Assembly: GCF_005063415.1 (NCBI RefSeq)
Contig: NZ_SUEG01000043.1
Coordinates: 2,471-38,871, forward strand
Reading direction: 5' to 3'
Length of the DNA stretch: 36,401 nucleotides
DNA from: Mesorhizobium sp.
GTDB lineage: Bacteria > Pseudomonadota > Alphaproteobacteria > Rhizobiales > Rhizobiaceae
In this document: in pieces, positions 9,556 to 17,983 of the stretch
Layout: the number at the start of each line of letters is the position of its first letter
Position numbering within the stretch: position 1 is the stretch's first letter
Notes under the pieces: generated by a model
The model's database searches: none
The model's input: only the letters and a program-made list of their open reading frames with translations
What the model was told of the DNA's origin: nothing
Made by a program: the position numbers and the translations under genes

Positions 9556-10680
9556 TTACTGGTTTTCCTTGCTCTGGCCCATGATTTCCTGCGCCGTGAA
9601 ATTGATGCCGCAGGTCGGGAAGGAATTGCCGACGAAGAAATTGTCGGACTGGTCGGGGAAGAAATCCTGGCCTGCCTTGAAGTTCGGATCCTCGACGATC
9701 GCCAGCGGCAGCTTGACCGCCTGCGGCACGACCTGGCCTTCAAGTGCTGCAATCGCCGTCTTGATGGCAACCGCGACCTGAGCCGGGCCGGTGCCGGCCG
9801 ACGAGCATTTCAGGCCGTCAGCGGCGAACTTGGCGCAGAATTTGCGGAAGCCATTCTCCGTCTCGCCGCCGAACGGCACGAACGGATGCTTGGCATCGAT
9901 CATCGCCTGCACGATGCCGGTATCGCCGCCCTGTCCGGTAATGCCGTCGAAGGGGCCGTTGGTGGCAATGGCATCGGCCGTAGCCTTTTGCGCAACGCCG
10001 TCATCCCACTTGCCGACGACCTCGGTGACATCCCATTTCTTGCCGGAAGCGTCGAGAACCTCGTGGATGCCGTTGTGGCGGTCGGTGTCGACGGACGTGC
10101 CGGCGACGCCGCGCACTTCCAGCACCTTGCCGCCGTTCGGCACGTGCTTGACCAGCCAGTTGCCCCACAATTCGCCAAGGCCTTTCTGGTCGACATTGAC
10201 GTTGATGGCATCCTTGGTGTCGAGGATGTTGTCGAAAGCGACCAGCACCACGCCGGCTTCCTTGGCCCGCTTGATGACAGGGCCGAATGCAGTCGGGTTC
10301 TGGGCATTGACGACGATCGCGTCATAGCCGGAATCGATGAAATTGTTGATTGCCGAAATCTGCGCCGGCACGTCTTCGCCGGTCGAGACCACCTTGAATT
10401 CCTTGAGCTTGGCCGCGACATCCGGCTGCGCTGCATAGGCCTTCGCCGTCTGCACCATCTGGATGCGCCACGTGTTGGCGATGTAGCCGTTGGCCAGAGC
10501 GATGCGGTACGGGCCGTCTTTCTTGGGGAACTTGAAGAACTGCGTATCGGCCGACCAGGGCGCGAAGCAGTCAGGCTCGGCCGATGGCCCCTTGACGATT
10601 TCAGGATCGGCGATCGCCGACGAGCTCAGCATGACAAAAGCAGTGGCGGCAACGATACCGCCAACGAGTGACTTGATCAT
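9556..10680 (-). CDS. Periplasmic sugar-binding protein of the gluconokinase-linked ABC importer
   Basis: Periplasmic-binding-protein family 4 subunit, 374 residues. Signal peptide of 24 residues (MIKSLVGG, hydrophobic core, then SSAIA before DPEIV). The body shows the family pattern: RIALANGYIANTWR, GYDAIVVNAQNP, GVVLVAFDN, GKVLEVRGVAGTSVD and FDGITGQGGDTG. GGGAGGAA precedes the start. It is first in the operon, so it is made in the largest amount. The mature protein has five cysteines (CFAPW near the N-terminus, FRKFC, LKC and FPTC towards the C-terminus), which could form disulfides. Substrate cannot be read from sequence; the operon's gluconokinase and GntR-like regulator point to gluconate or a related sugar acid. 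Confidence 0.9.
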   Translation of the reverse strand: MIKSLVGGIVAATAFVMLSSSAIADPEIVKGPSAEPDCFAPWSADTQFFKFPKKDGPYRIALANGYIANTWRIQMVQTAKAYAAQPDVAAKLKEFKVVSTGEDVPAQISAINNFIDSGYDAIVVNAQNPTAFGPVIKRAKEAGVVLVAFDNILDTKDAINVNVDQKGLGELWGNWLVKHVPNGGKVLEVRGVAGTSVDTDRHNGIHEVLDASGKKWDVTEVVGKWDDGVAQKATADAIATNGPFDGITGQGGDTGIVQAMIDAKHPFVPFGGETENGFRKFCAKFAADGLKCSSAGTGPAQVAVAIKTAIAALEGQVVPQAVKLPLAIVEDPNFKAGQDFFPDQSDNFFVGNSFPTCGINFTAQEIMGQSKENQ

Positions 10681-10839
10681 CGATATTCCTCCCAGTTGCA
10701 GTTTTGTTTGTTCTTACGCCGATGAATTTGCGCATTACCGGCCCGGCACCTCCCGCCGTACCCGCTGCGCGTTCAGGTGGCCGAATGCCGACCCGATCCC
10801 CTCCTTTGTTGCCCGGCTAGTCCCGCAAAAACTATCATA

Positions 10840-10886
10840 TTATACATAATAAACAAGCGTGAGCTGTCGCTTATGTATAATAAACA
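10840..10886 (-). promoter_or_regulatory. AT-rich repeat region upstream of the sugar-acid operon
   Basis: Inverted arms TTATACATAA (10840-10849) and TTATGTATAA (10871-10880), and a direct repeat ATAATAAACA at 10846-10855 and 10877-10886, 31 bases apart (about three helical turns). The stretch is strikingly AT-rich for this GC-rich DNA. On the minus strand it contains TATAAT, a possible -10 box, so it is the likely promoter/operator zone for the operon starting at 10680. I could not settle an exact promoter. Confidence 0.5.
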
Positions 10887-10925
10887 GCCTCCCATCTTCG
10901 GGGCGAAGTACCGCCCGGCGGCAAG

Positions 10926-10939
10926 TGGTAGCGCTACCA
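10926..10939. promoter_or_regulatory. Candidate LacI-family operator
   Basis: Perfect 14-bp palindrome TGGTAGC/GCTACCA with the central CG typical of LacI-family operators. It sits between the LacI-type regulator and the operon that this regulator most likely controls. Confidence 0.7.
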
Positions 10940-10975
10940 TGACGTTGTGTAAAGCACCATTGCGTTGAGCACGCT

Positions 10976-12028
10976 TCAGCGCGCCGTGCTCTCACGTCGC
11001 TTGAGTTCGAAGCCGAGATCGACGACGCGCGACTCCGGCCTGTTACCTTCGATCGCCGCAAGCGCCATGGCGACCGCCCGCCGGCCGATCTCGTAACGGT
11101 AGGTCCGAACGCTGGTGACCGACGGAAAGGCCACCTCCATCATGTCCAGATCATTGAAGCCGACGATGCCGATCGTCTTCGGCACGGCGATCGAAGCGCG
11201 ATGGCATTCGAACAGCACGCCGAGGGCGATATCGTCATTGTTACAGAACACCGCGTCGAGGCTCGGCAACTTGGCCAGCGCGTCGCGGAACAATTCGCGG
11301 CCGAGGGTGACGCTGGAGGGCACCGGCGTCGTGGTGGTGAGCCGCGCGTCGAACAGGCCGGCCGCCTCCATCGCCGCGCGATAGCCGGCAAGCCGCCGCT
11401 GCGAACGCGGATCCATGCGCGCGCCGATGAAGCCGATCCGGCGATAGCCTGCCTCGATCAGATGTTCCGCAGCCGCCTTGCCGCCCTCGAAATGTGAGAA
11501 ACCGACCATCATATCGACCGGATCGGGCCCGGTCTCCATCACCTGCACCACCGGACAGCCTGCCGTTTCCAGCAGTTTTCGCGACGCCGGCGTCTGGTCG
11601 ATGCCGGCCACGATCAGCGCCGCCGGGCGTTGCGGCCCAAACACCTGCAGCAGCCGCTCTTCCTCGAGGCCGGAATAGTGAGTGTTGCCGAGCTGGATGC
11701 GGAACGGGCCGTCCGACAGGCTGTCGTAGATGCCGCGCACCACTTCGGCAAAGACGTTGTTGGTAAGCGACGGCACCAGGACGCCAAACACCTCGGCGCG
11801 CGCCGAAGCCAGCGCCCGCGCATTTGGGTCGGGCACATAGCCGAGCTCATTCACCGCGGACTCGATCTGGCGGCGCAGATCTTCCGAGACACGCCCCGGG
11901 TCGCGCAAGGCGCGCGAGACGGTAATGGCGCCGACGCCGGCCTTGCGCGCGACATCGGCGATGGTCGGGCGGCCGCCGCCGCGGCGTGAGCGCGGCTTGA
12001 TCACCGTACTGGTCCCGACACCGGGCAA
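10976..12028 (-). CDS. LacI-family regulator resembling gluconate repressor GntR
   Basis: A 350-residue repressor. The N-terminal helix-turn-helix is PTIADVARKAGVGAITVSRAL with hinge LGYVPDPNARALAS, followed by a periplasmic-binding-like sensor domain. Segments such as GVLVPSLTNNVFAEVVRGI, DAVFCNNDDIALGVLFECHR and the C-terminal VDLGFELKRRES closely parallel E. coli GntR as I recall it, which suggests a gluconate-type effector. It lies upstream of and parallel to the ABC-gluconokinase operon. The frame opens with TTG at 12028; a GTG at 12004 is another possible start, and no strong ribosome site decides it. Confidence 0.85.
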   Translation of the reverse strand: MPGVGTSTVIKPRSRRGGGRPTIADVARKAGVGAITVSRALRDPGRVSEDLRRQIESAVNELGYVPDPNARALASARAEVFGVLVPSLTNNVFAEVVRGIYDSLSDGPFRIQLGNTHYSGLEEERLLQVFGPQRPAALIVAGIDQTPASRKLLETAGCPVVQVMETGPDPVDMMVGFSHFEGGKAAAEHLIEAGYRRIGFIGARMDPRSQRRLAGYRAAMEAAGLFDARLTTTTPVPSSVTLGRELFRDALAKLPSLDAVFCNNDDIALGVLFECHRASIAVPKTIGIVGFNDLDMMEVAFPSVTSVRTYRYEIGRRAVAMALAAIEGNRPESRVVDLGFELKRRESTAR

Positions 12029-12177
12029 CCGCCCAGACGCGACCGTGAAACGATGTTCAGCGTTTTTGCCACTGCTGCCATGCCAACCTGGCCCGTTGCC
12101 ACACCTTGTCTGGCGTCGCGCAGCCTTCGGCTATTGTCAAGCGACGGCCGGAGAGACTGTACCCGTACCGCCGTGCC

Positions 12178-13410
12178 TCAGGCCGTCACGGCAGCGCTGC
12201 GCCGGGCCTTCCACAGCAGCAGCACCATGGCCGAAATGTTCAGCAGGTTCCAGGCAATGCCGTTGACGAACGCGGCGGCATAGGAGCCGGTCAAATCGTA
12301 GATCCAGCCCGACATCCAGCCGCCGATCGCCATGCCGAAGATGGTCGCCATCATGACGATGCCGACGCGCTGGCCAGCCTCCTTGGCCGGCATATATTCG
12401 CGCACGATGATCGCATAACAGGGGACGATGCCGCCTTGCGACAGGCCGAAGACCAGCGAGACGACATAGAGCGAGGCAAGCCCGTCGAACGGGATATAGA
12501 ACAACAGCGACAGGCATTGCAGCACCGAGCCGATCAGCAGGGTTTTCACGCCGCCGATGCGATCGGCAAGGAAACCCGAGCCAAGCCGGCTGACGACGCC
12601 CGCCGCCAGCATGATCGACAGCATATCGGCGCCATGCGCCACGCCATAGCCGAGATCCATGCAATAGGCGACGATATGGACTTGCGGCATCGACATCGCC
12701 ACGCAGCAGCCGAGCCCGGCGACGATGAGCAGCGCCTGCAAGGCCGCCGGCGACAGTGAGATCGGCTGGACCACGCGGCTGCCTGGCGATCCCGGAGCCG
12801 CCTGGGGCGGTGCGCCGCGCCGGAGCAGCAGGATCAAGGGCACCATGGTGACCAGGCAGACGACGCCGATTGCGGCATAGGTGAAGCGCCAGCCTTGCGT
12901 CTGCATGACATAGGGCATCGCCGTCGGCCAGATCGCTCCGGCGAGATAGTTGCCGGACGCGGCAGCCGTTACCGCGACGCCGCGGCGCCGGTTGAACCAG
13001 TGCGAGATGTCGGCGATTAAAGGGCCGAAGATTGCCGACGAGCCGACGCCGATCAACAGGCCCTGGACGAGGGTGAACTGCAGGATCGAACTGGTCAGCG
13101 ACGCCAGCAGGAAACCGGCGCCAAGCGCGATCGCGGCAATCAGCGCCGGGATCCAATACCCCATGCGGTCAATGGCGCGGCCGAACAGCACATTGCCGGC
13201 GGCAAAGCCGACCATGGTCGCGGTGTAGGGCATCGAGGCCGCGGCGCGATCGACGCCGAATTCTGCCTGTACGGCGGGCAGCACCACGACCACAGCCCAC
13301 ATGCCGACCCCGCCGATCGTTGCCAGCAGCATCGAGATGCCCAGCCGTATCCAGGCATAGGCACTGTCGATGCCGGAACTTCCTGCCTGGCTTGAGACGA
13401 TTGGGGTCAA
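12178..13410 (-). CDS. MFS transporter (oxalate/formate antiporter-like group)
   Basis: A 410-residue major facilitator with about 12 hydrophobic segments. The cytoplasmic loop 2-3 motif is seen as GRAIDRMGYWIPAL near residues 78-91, and FNRRRGVAVTAAASG near 140 resembles monocarboxylate/oxalate-formate carriers. The start is TTG at 13410 with AGGAAA a few bases upstream; the first ATG would remove the opening membrane segment. It follows the LacI regulator on the same strand but is read towards it across a 149-base gap with no clear signal. Substrate unknown; an organic acid is a reasonable guess from the group. Confidence 0.82.
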   Translation of the reverse strand: MTPIVSSQAGSSGIDSAYAWIRLGISMLLATIGGVGMWAVVVVLPAVQAEFGVDRAAASMPYTATMVGFAAGNVLFGRAIDRMGYWIPALIAAIALGAGFLLASLTSSILQFTLVQGLLIGVGSSAIFGPLIADISHWFNRRRGVAVTAAASGNYLAGAIWPTAMPYVMQTQGWRFTYAAIGVVCLVTMVPLILLLRRGAPPQAAPGSPGSRVVQPISLSPAALQALLIVAGLGCCVAMSMPQVHIVAYCMDLGYGVAHGADMLSIMLAAGVVSRLGSGFLADRIGGVKTLLIGSVLQCLSLLFYIPFDGLASLYVVSLVFGLSQGGIVPCYAIIVREYMPAKEAGQRVGIVMMATIFGMAIGGWMSGWIYDLTGSYAAAFVNGIAWNLLNISAMVLLLWKARRSAAVTA

Positions 13411-13585
13411 GAGCGTTTCCTGTCCGCAGTTCTTGAATCGGCGGTTCTGACCACTATCGGCGCATTCGTATCGCCGAGCAGCGCCACGACGGGCAAATCC
13501 GTGGTTCCAGGGATTCGGGCCGAGGTGGAACAGCGGTGCGCCATAAGGCGTTTTCCCGGCAACGACCTAGTGGAAGGAGTTTGCC

Positions 13586-13873
13586 ATGACCGCGCAACGG
13601 AAATGGTCCGCCGACGTCACCGAGCATAGCGACGCGCTGGACCTCGAGGAACACATCTTCGAATCCCACGATCCAAGGAAAATCGCCGCCTCGTTGAAGC
13701 GATCGGCCGAGCACAGCGATCGACGCAAGGCAGGGCCGTTTCAATCCGCCATGTCGATGCTGAATTTCTATATCAACCGCGCCGGCAAGAACCTGCCGGC
13801 GGCGCAAAAGAAAGTGCTGGAGGACGCAAAGGACGAACTGCGCGTCCTTTTTGGCCGCCCAAAGGAAGACTAG
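13586..13873 (+). CDS. DUF3175 domain protein
   Basis: A 95-residue basic, soluble protein that I recognise as DUF3175: KWSADVTEHSDALDLEEHIF near the start, then RKIAASLKRSAEHSDRRKAGPFQSAMSMLNFYINRAG. The family has no known biochemical role and often occurs next to stress genes in rhizobia. GGAAGGAG lies upstream of the ATG. It is transcribed away from the MFS gene; the 175-base gap between them must hold both promoters, but I see no clear operator there. Confidence 0.85.
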   Translation: MTAQRKWSADVTEHSDALDLEEHIFESHDPRKIAASLKRSAEHSDRRKAGPFQSAMSMLNFYINRAGKNLPAAQKKVLEDAKDELRVLFGRPKED

Positions 13874-13890
13874 AATCGGTCACCATTAAT

Positions 13891-13921
13891 TGGTTCTGCC
13901 AAATTCGGCTGAACTGGACCT
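13891..13921 (+). promoter_or_regulatory. Candidate MocR-type operator upstream of the IolE/MocC-like gene
   Basis: Two TGGnnCT half-sites lie 24 bases apart: TGGTTCT (13891-13897) and TGGACCT (13915-13921). The second sits in CTGGACCTA, which resembles the CTGGAC-type direct repeats reported for the MocR-family regulator TauR. A MocR gene lies 1.4 kb downstream. A 13-base block starting at 13891 recurs on the other strand at 19300-19312. Regulation is inferred. Confidence 0.45.
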
Positions 13922-13991
13922 AGTGACGGGTCCTCTTTACCGCCAGTTTGCAGGCTCGGCTTGTATTCCCAAGCCTGCAAAGCCTGGCGCC

Positions 13992-14903
13992 ATGACGGTC
14001 AAGATCGGCATCAATCCCATCACCTGGAGCAATGACGACGTTCCGGCGCTTGGCGGCGATACGCCTCTGGAGACCTGCCTGGCGGAAACCGCGCAGGCCG
14101 GCTACCGCGGCACCGAACTCGGCGGCAAATTTCCGCGCCAGGCTGAAGTGCTTGGCCCGATCCTGTCCTCCTATGGCCTGGAACTGGTCTCCGGCTGGTA
14201 TGATGGCCGCATTCTCGACCGCACGGTCGACGAGGAATTCGCGGCGATCACCCCACATCTGCAGCTGTTGCGCGACCTTGGCGCCAAGATCGTCGTCTAC
14301 GCCGACACCTCGCGCGGTCGCCATGACGGCATTTTTGCACCGATCTCCGAGCGTCCGCGCCTCGCCGACAGGGACTGGCCGTCCTACGGCGAGAAACTGA
14401 CCGCCCTCGCCGACCGCATGGCCGCATTCGGGGTCGGCATGGCCTTTCACCACCACATGGGCACCATCGTCGAGACGGACGATGAAGTCGACAGGCTGAT
14501 GACGGCGACGGGCCGAAGCGTCGGCCTGTTGTTCGATACCGGCCACTGCCTGTTTTCGGGCGGCGACCCGCAATCGCTGTTGCAACGGCATCTCGACCGC
14601 ATCGTGCATTTCCACTGCAAGGACGTTCGCAGGGCGGTGCTGGAAAGGGCACGCCGCGAGGACATGAGCTTCATGGCGGCGGTAATGGACGGCATTTTTA
14701 CCGTGCCCGGCGACGGCTCGGTCGATTTCCTGTCATTGCTGAAACCCCTCGCCGCGCGCGGCTATGAAGGTTGGATCGTTGTCGAAGCCGAGCAGGATCC
14801 GGCCAAGGCACATCCGCTGACCTATGCCAGCAAGGGCTATTTCTCGCTGCTCGCCACCGCCCGCGAGGCCGGCTTCGAAGTGGCGACGCGGCAGGCAAAC
14901 TGA
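13992..14903 (+). CDS. Inosose dehydratase-like TIM-barrel protein (IolE/MocC family)
   Basis: A 303-residue xylose-isomerase-like barrel. IolE dehydrates scyllo- or myo-inosose in inositol breakdown; MocC is the relative needed for rhizopine (inosamine) catabolism. Landmarks are KIGINPITWSNDD at the start, AGYRGTELGG, GMAFHHHMGTIVETDDEVD, LLFDTGHCLFSGGD, IVHFHCKDVR, and the late VVEAEQDP, which supply the acid and histidine metal ligands. I chose the ATG at 13992 because the family starts there (MTVKIGINP); the frame is open 102 bases further upstream. No other iol genes are near, and a MocR gene follows, so a MocC-like role fits the context better than general inositol breakdown. Confidence 0.85.
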   Translation: MTVKIGINPITWSNDDVPALGGDTPLETCLAETAQAGYRGTELGGKFPRQAEVLGPILSSYGLELVSGWYDGRILDRTVDEEFAAITPHLQLLRDLGAKIVVYADTSRGRHDGIFAPISERPRLADRDWPSYGEKLTALADRMAAFGVGMAFHHHMGTIVETDDEVDRLMTATGRSVGLLFDTGHCLFSGGDPQSLLQRHLDRIVHFHCKDVRRAVLERARREDMSFMAAVMDGIFTVPGDGSVDFLSLLKPLAARGYEGWIVVEAEQDPAKAHPLTYASKGYFSLLATAREAGFEVATRQAN

Positions 14904-14978
14904 CCGGCCCGCATTTGCGAACCGGGGGAACACAATGGGCGCGCGCCTCGATGGGGTTAGCGACGCGAAAGCGCCCGG

Positions 14979-15016
14979 CGATCCGCGCCGCCGTGCTCCC
15001 TGCGCGGCGCGGATCG
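14979..15016. terminator. Strong GC-rich hairpin after the IolE/MocC-like gene
   Basis: A perfect 13-bp inverted repeat, arms 14979-14991 (starting CGATCCGCG) and 15004-15016 (ending GCGGATCG), with a 12-base loop. It is very stable but has no following T-run, so it may be a pause or attenuation structure, or a repeat remnant, rather than a classical terminator. It separates the IolE-like gene from the LacI-domain gene. Confidence 0.5.
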
Positions 15017-15104
15017 CAGAATCCCTGCTCTGAATTTCAAACCCCGACTTTCATGCTTGAGGCCGGCCGGAAGCCGTGCCTTGATGTAACCGAGGAGGAG
15101 CGAC

Positions 15105-15311
15105 ATGGCTTTCGAAGCTGCGCTTGGCATGGAACGGCTTTGCACCATCCGGGAGATCGCCGAGAAGGCGGAACTTGGCGCCGCCACCGTGCATCGCGCA
15201 CTGAAGAACAGCCGCGAGGTCCGCCCGGAAACCAGGCGACTGGTGCTAGATACCGTCTGCCGGCTCAACGAGGAAAAGATCGCCCGCGCCGCCAGGTTCG
15301 TCGGGGGATAG
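15105..15311 (+). CDS. Stand-alone LacI-type DNA-binding domain protein
   Basis: A 68-residue protein made of little more than a LacI helix-turn-helix: CTIREIAEKAELGAATVHRAL, then KNSREVRPETRRLVLDTVCRLN. A full LacI regulator has about 340 residues, so the hinge and sensor domain are absent. It has a strong ribosome site (GAGGAGGAG just before the ATG) and ends 4 bases before the MocR start, so it seems expressed and co-transcribed with MocR. I see no remnant of the missing sensor domain downstream. It may be a constitutive or partner-dependent DNA-binding protein, or a decayed repressor kept under selection. Confidence 0.75.
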   Translation: MAFEAALGMERLCTIREIAEKAELGAATVHRALKNSREVRPETRRLVLDTVCRLNEEKIARAARFVGG

Positions 15312-15315
15312 TGCC

Positions 15316-16782
15316 TTGGCCGACCACATGCGCCTTTCCCTCGACATCATGTCGGTCGACCGCGCTTCGGAAGAACCGATGCATCGTCAGATCTACGGCG
15401 ACTTGCGACGCTTCATCCTTGACGGCCAGATCCCGCAGAACACGCTGCTGCCGTCGACGCGCTCGCTGGCCGAAGATCTGAAGGTCGGGCGCAACACGGT
15501 CATCGCCGCCTATGACCAGCTCCTTGCCGAAGGTTTTATCGAGGCGCGGGCCGGATCGGGCACCTGGGTGGCGCCGATCCAGCAGAACCGGCCCTTGGCG
15601 TCGCTGCGCGCCGGACTGGCAGCGCCGCAAAAACTGTCGCGGCGCGGCCAGACCATCGTCAACGGCCCGCAACCGCCGCGCAATGCCGGCGTCATCAATT
15701 TCCATCCCGGCGTGCCTGAAACGGCATCGTTTCCGTTCACCATCTGGTCAAGCCTTCTGGTGCGCAATGCACGCAGCCGCGACGAGAGCCTGCTTGGCTA
15801 TCTCTCCTTTGCCGGCCACCCCGGCCTGCGTCAGGCCATTGCCTCGACCATCGGCCTGTCGCGCGGCATCAGCTGCACCGCCGACCAGGTGATCATCGTC
15901 ACCGGTGCGCAAGCAGCGCTCGATCTCGTCTCGCGCGTGCTGATGGACGAAGGCGACCATGTCTGGATGGAAGAGCCCGGCTATCTCGGCGCCAAGAGCG
16001 CCTTTCTCGCCAGCGGCGCCAGATTAGCACCGTTGAAGGTCGACAGGCGCGGCTGGCATCTTGCCGATCCGGAGCTGCCGCCGCCGCGGCTGATCTATGT
16101 GACGCCATCCTGCCAATGGCCGTTCGGCACCATCATGCGCATCGAGGAGCGGTTGCAGCTGCTCGACATCGCCGAACGCAACGGCGCCTGGATCGTCGAG
16201 GATGACTATGACGGCGAATACCGGTTTCGCGGCCGGCCGGTGCCGGCGCTACGCGGGCTCGATCATGCCGATCGCGTTGTCTATATCGGCAGCTTCGGCA
16301 AGACGCTGATCCCGGCGCTGCGCATCGGCTATCTGATCGTGCCACGTGAATTGTCGGTACCGTTCGACCGGGCGGTGAGCATCACCGGCCAGTTCGCGCC
16401 GCTGATCCTGCAGGCAACGGTCAACGATTTCATCACGCAGGGCTATTTCGCCACGCACCTCAAGCGCATGCGCCGGCTCTATGCGCGCCGGCAGGCGAAC
16501 TTCGTCAAGCTGTGCCAGGAGCATCTGGCGGAATGGCTGACCGTGACGGAAAACGATTCCGGCATGCAGCTGTTGGCGAGCTTCGTCAGACCCTATAAGG
16601 ACAGCGACGTGGTTGCCGCCGCTCTCAAGGAGGGGCTCGACGTCCAGGGCATCTCGATCAACTACCATTCCACAGAACCCGAGCACGGCCTGCTGCTCGG
16701 CTATGCGGCGATGGACGAACGCCAGATCCTGCGCGCCGTGCTGGCGCTGCGCGCCGCGTTCCTAAGGTTGGACAGAAGCTAG
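15316..16782 (+). CDS. MocR-family regulator (GntR helix-turn-helix fused to PLP aminotransferase domain)
   Basis: A 488-residue fusion. Residues about 20-85 form the winged helix (PMHRQIYGDLRRFILDGQIPQNTLLPSTRSLAEDLKVGRNTV); residues about 125-480 form a fold-type I aminotransferase domain that binds pyridoxal phosphate as effector site. Visible are the EDDYDGEYRF block (295-304) and YIGSFGKTLIPALRIGY with the PLP lysine at about 329. The start is TTG at 15316 behind GGGGGA; an ATG at 15328 is the alternative. MocR regulators usually sense an amine, amino acid or vitamin B6 and activate a neighbouring pathway. The nearest candidate target is the IolE/MocC-like gene upstream. Confidence 0.9.
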   Translation: MADHMRLSLDIMSVDRASEEPMHRQIYGDLRRFILDGQIPQNTLLPSTRSLAEDLKVGRNTVIAAYDQLLAEGFIEARAGSGTWVAPIQQNRPLASLRAGLAAPQKLSRRGQTIVNGPQPPRNAGVINFHPGVPETASFPFTIWSSLLVRNARSRDESLLGYLSFAGHPGLRQAIASTIGLSRGISCTADQVIIVTGAQAALDLVSRVLMDEGDHVWMEEPGYLGAKSAFLASGARLAPLKVDRRGWHLADPELPPPRLIYVTPSCQWPFGTIMRIEERLQLLDIAERNGAWIVEDDYDGEYRFRGRPVPALRGLDHADRVVYIGSFGKTLIPALRIGYLIVPRELSVPFDRAVSITGQFAPLILQATVNDFITQGYFATHLKRMRRLYARRQANFVKLCQEHLAEWLTVTENDSGMQLLASFVRPYKDSDVVAAALKEGLDVQGISINYHSTEPEHGLLLGYAAMDERQILRAVLALRAAFLRLDRS

Positions 16783-16973
16783 GGCAAGCGCGTCATCTCG
16801 TTCACCGCGGTTGCAACATTCGCCCGAGGCGATTAGAAATACGGCATCGGTCCTGGTCCTTCGCCGCGTTCGCGCAAGGAGCCACTCACAAGGCCGAATC
16901 TCCCCGAAAACCAGAAGCATGCTAACCGCCGAAATTGGCGGAGCAACGCATTCGTCTGACCGTGAGGACTGCC

Positions 16974-17327
16974 ATGAGAACCGCATCCTGTGCCTGCGGG
17001 CAACTGAGGATCTTCTGTAACGGAGAGCCGCAACTTGTCGCACAGTGCCACTGCCTCGACTGCCAGAAACGGACCGGCAGCACATACGGCGTCGCCGCCT
17101 TCTTCGCGCGCGACAAGGTAGAAGCCGAAGGCGACGCCAGTACCTACAGGCGGTCGGCTCGGAGCGGCCATCACGTCACTTTCCATTTCTGCCCGGGCTG
17201 CGGCTCAAGCGTCTTCTGGGAGCCCGAGCGAAAGCCTGAATGGATCGCCGTCGCGGTCGGCTGCTTCGCCGATCCCGCGTTTCCGGCCCCAGCGCATGTT
17301 GGGTGGGAAGAACGGCGTCATCCCTAG
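16974..17327 (+). CDS. GFA-domain zinc protein
   Basis: A 117-residue GFA/CENP-V-type protein, the fold first named for the glutathione-dependent formaldehyde-activating enzyme. The zinc cysteines are clear: CACGQL near the N-terminus, CHCLDCQKRTGS, and HFCPGCGSSVFW; the protein ends VGWEERRHP. I chose the ATG at 16974 (MRTASCACGQ) with GTGAGGAC upstream. Most members have no proven activity, so no substrate is assigned. The 191 bases before it hold only a weak CCGCC/GGCGG dyad at 16926-16941. Confidence 0.87.
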   Translation: MRTASCACGQLRIFCNGEPQLVAQCHCLDCQKRTGSTYGVAAFFARDKVEAEGDASTYRRSARSGHHVTFHFCPGCGSSVFWEPERKPEWIAVAVGCFADPAFPAPAHVGWEERRHP

Positions 17328-17370
17328 GTTTCCGGTTAGCGACGCCAACCCGCCGGGGCAGCGCTTTACC

Positions 17371-17814
17371 CTACTGCTTGATCTCGGGTTCAACGAGCTT
17401 CGCCAGATTTCGCAGCGACTCCTGCCAGCCGAGATAGCAGGCCTCAACCGGGATGACGTCTGGAATACCGGCCTGCGTGATATTCACTTCGGTGCCGACC
17501 GACACTTTCTTCAATGTCACGGTCACCTCGATCTCGCCGGGCAGGTTGGGGTCGTCGAACCGGTCGGTGTAGCGCAGCTGCTCATTGGGCACGAGCTCGA
17601 CATATTCGCCGCCGAACGAGTGGCTGTCGCCGGTGGTGAAGTTGCGGAAGGACATTTTGAACGTACCGCCGACTTTCGCCTCGAAGTGATGAACCGTGCA
17701 GGTGAAGCCGTTCGGCGGCAGCCATTTCGCAAGTGCATCCGCTTCGACGAACGCGCGGTAGACTTTCTCCGGGCTGGTTGTCAGAACGCGGTGCAGACGT
17801 ACGGTGCCGGGCAT
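17371..17814 (-). CDS. SRPBCC (AHSA1-like) domain protein
   Basis: A 147-residue START/Bet v1-like protein. Landmarks are LHRVLTTSPEKVYRAFVEADALAKWLPPNGFTC, the strand GGTFKMSFRN, HSFGGEYVELVPNEQLRYTDRFDD and the C-terminal GWQESLRNLAKLVE helix over a hydrophobic cavity. The ATG at 17814 is preceded by GGAGGAT; a longer frame to 17880 has no such site. Convergent with the GFA gene. Members are lipid- or ligand-binding proteins or stress proteins; function here is unknown. Confidence 0.87.
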   Translation of the reverse strand: MPGTVRLHRVLTTSPEKVYRAFVEADALAKWLPPNGFTCTVHHFEAKVGGTFKMSFRNFTTGDSHSFGGEYVELVPNEQLRYTDRFDDPNLPGEIEVTVTLKKVSVGTEVNITQAGIPDVIPVEACYLGWQESLRNLAKLVEPEIKQ

Positions 17815-17983
17815 ATCGTTAATCCTCCGTATTGGTGATCGATGCCCCCTAGGACGAGCGGAGCCCGGCCTATCCGACACGGGCCTGCGGATCTTTTGAC
17901 GACCGGTTATGCCGGCCGGAATCCTCGGCCGGCCGCCGGAGAAGGAACTCGGCCGCAGGGTAGCAAACCGCGTCGGAACTGGT

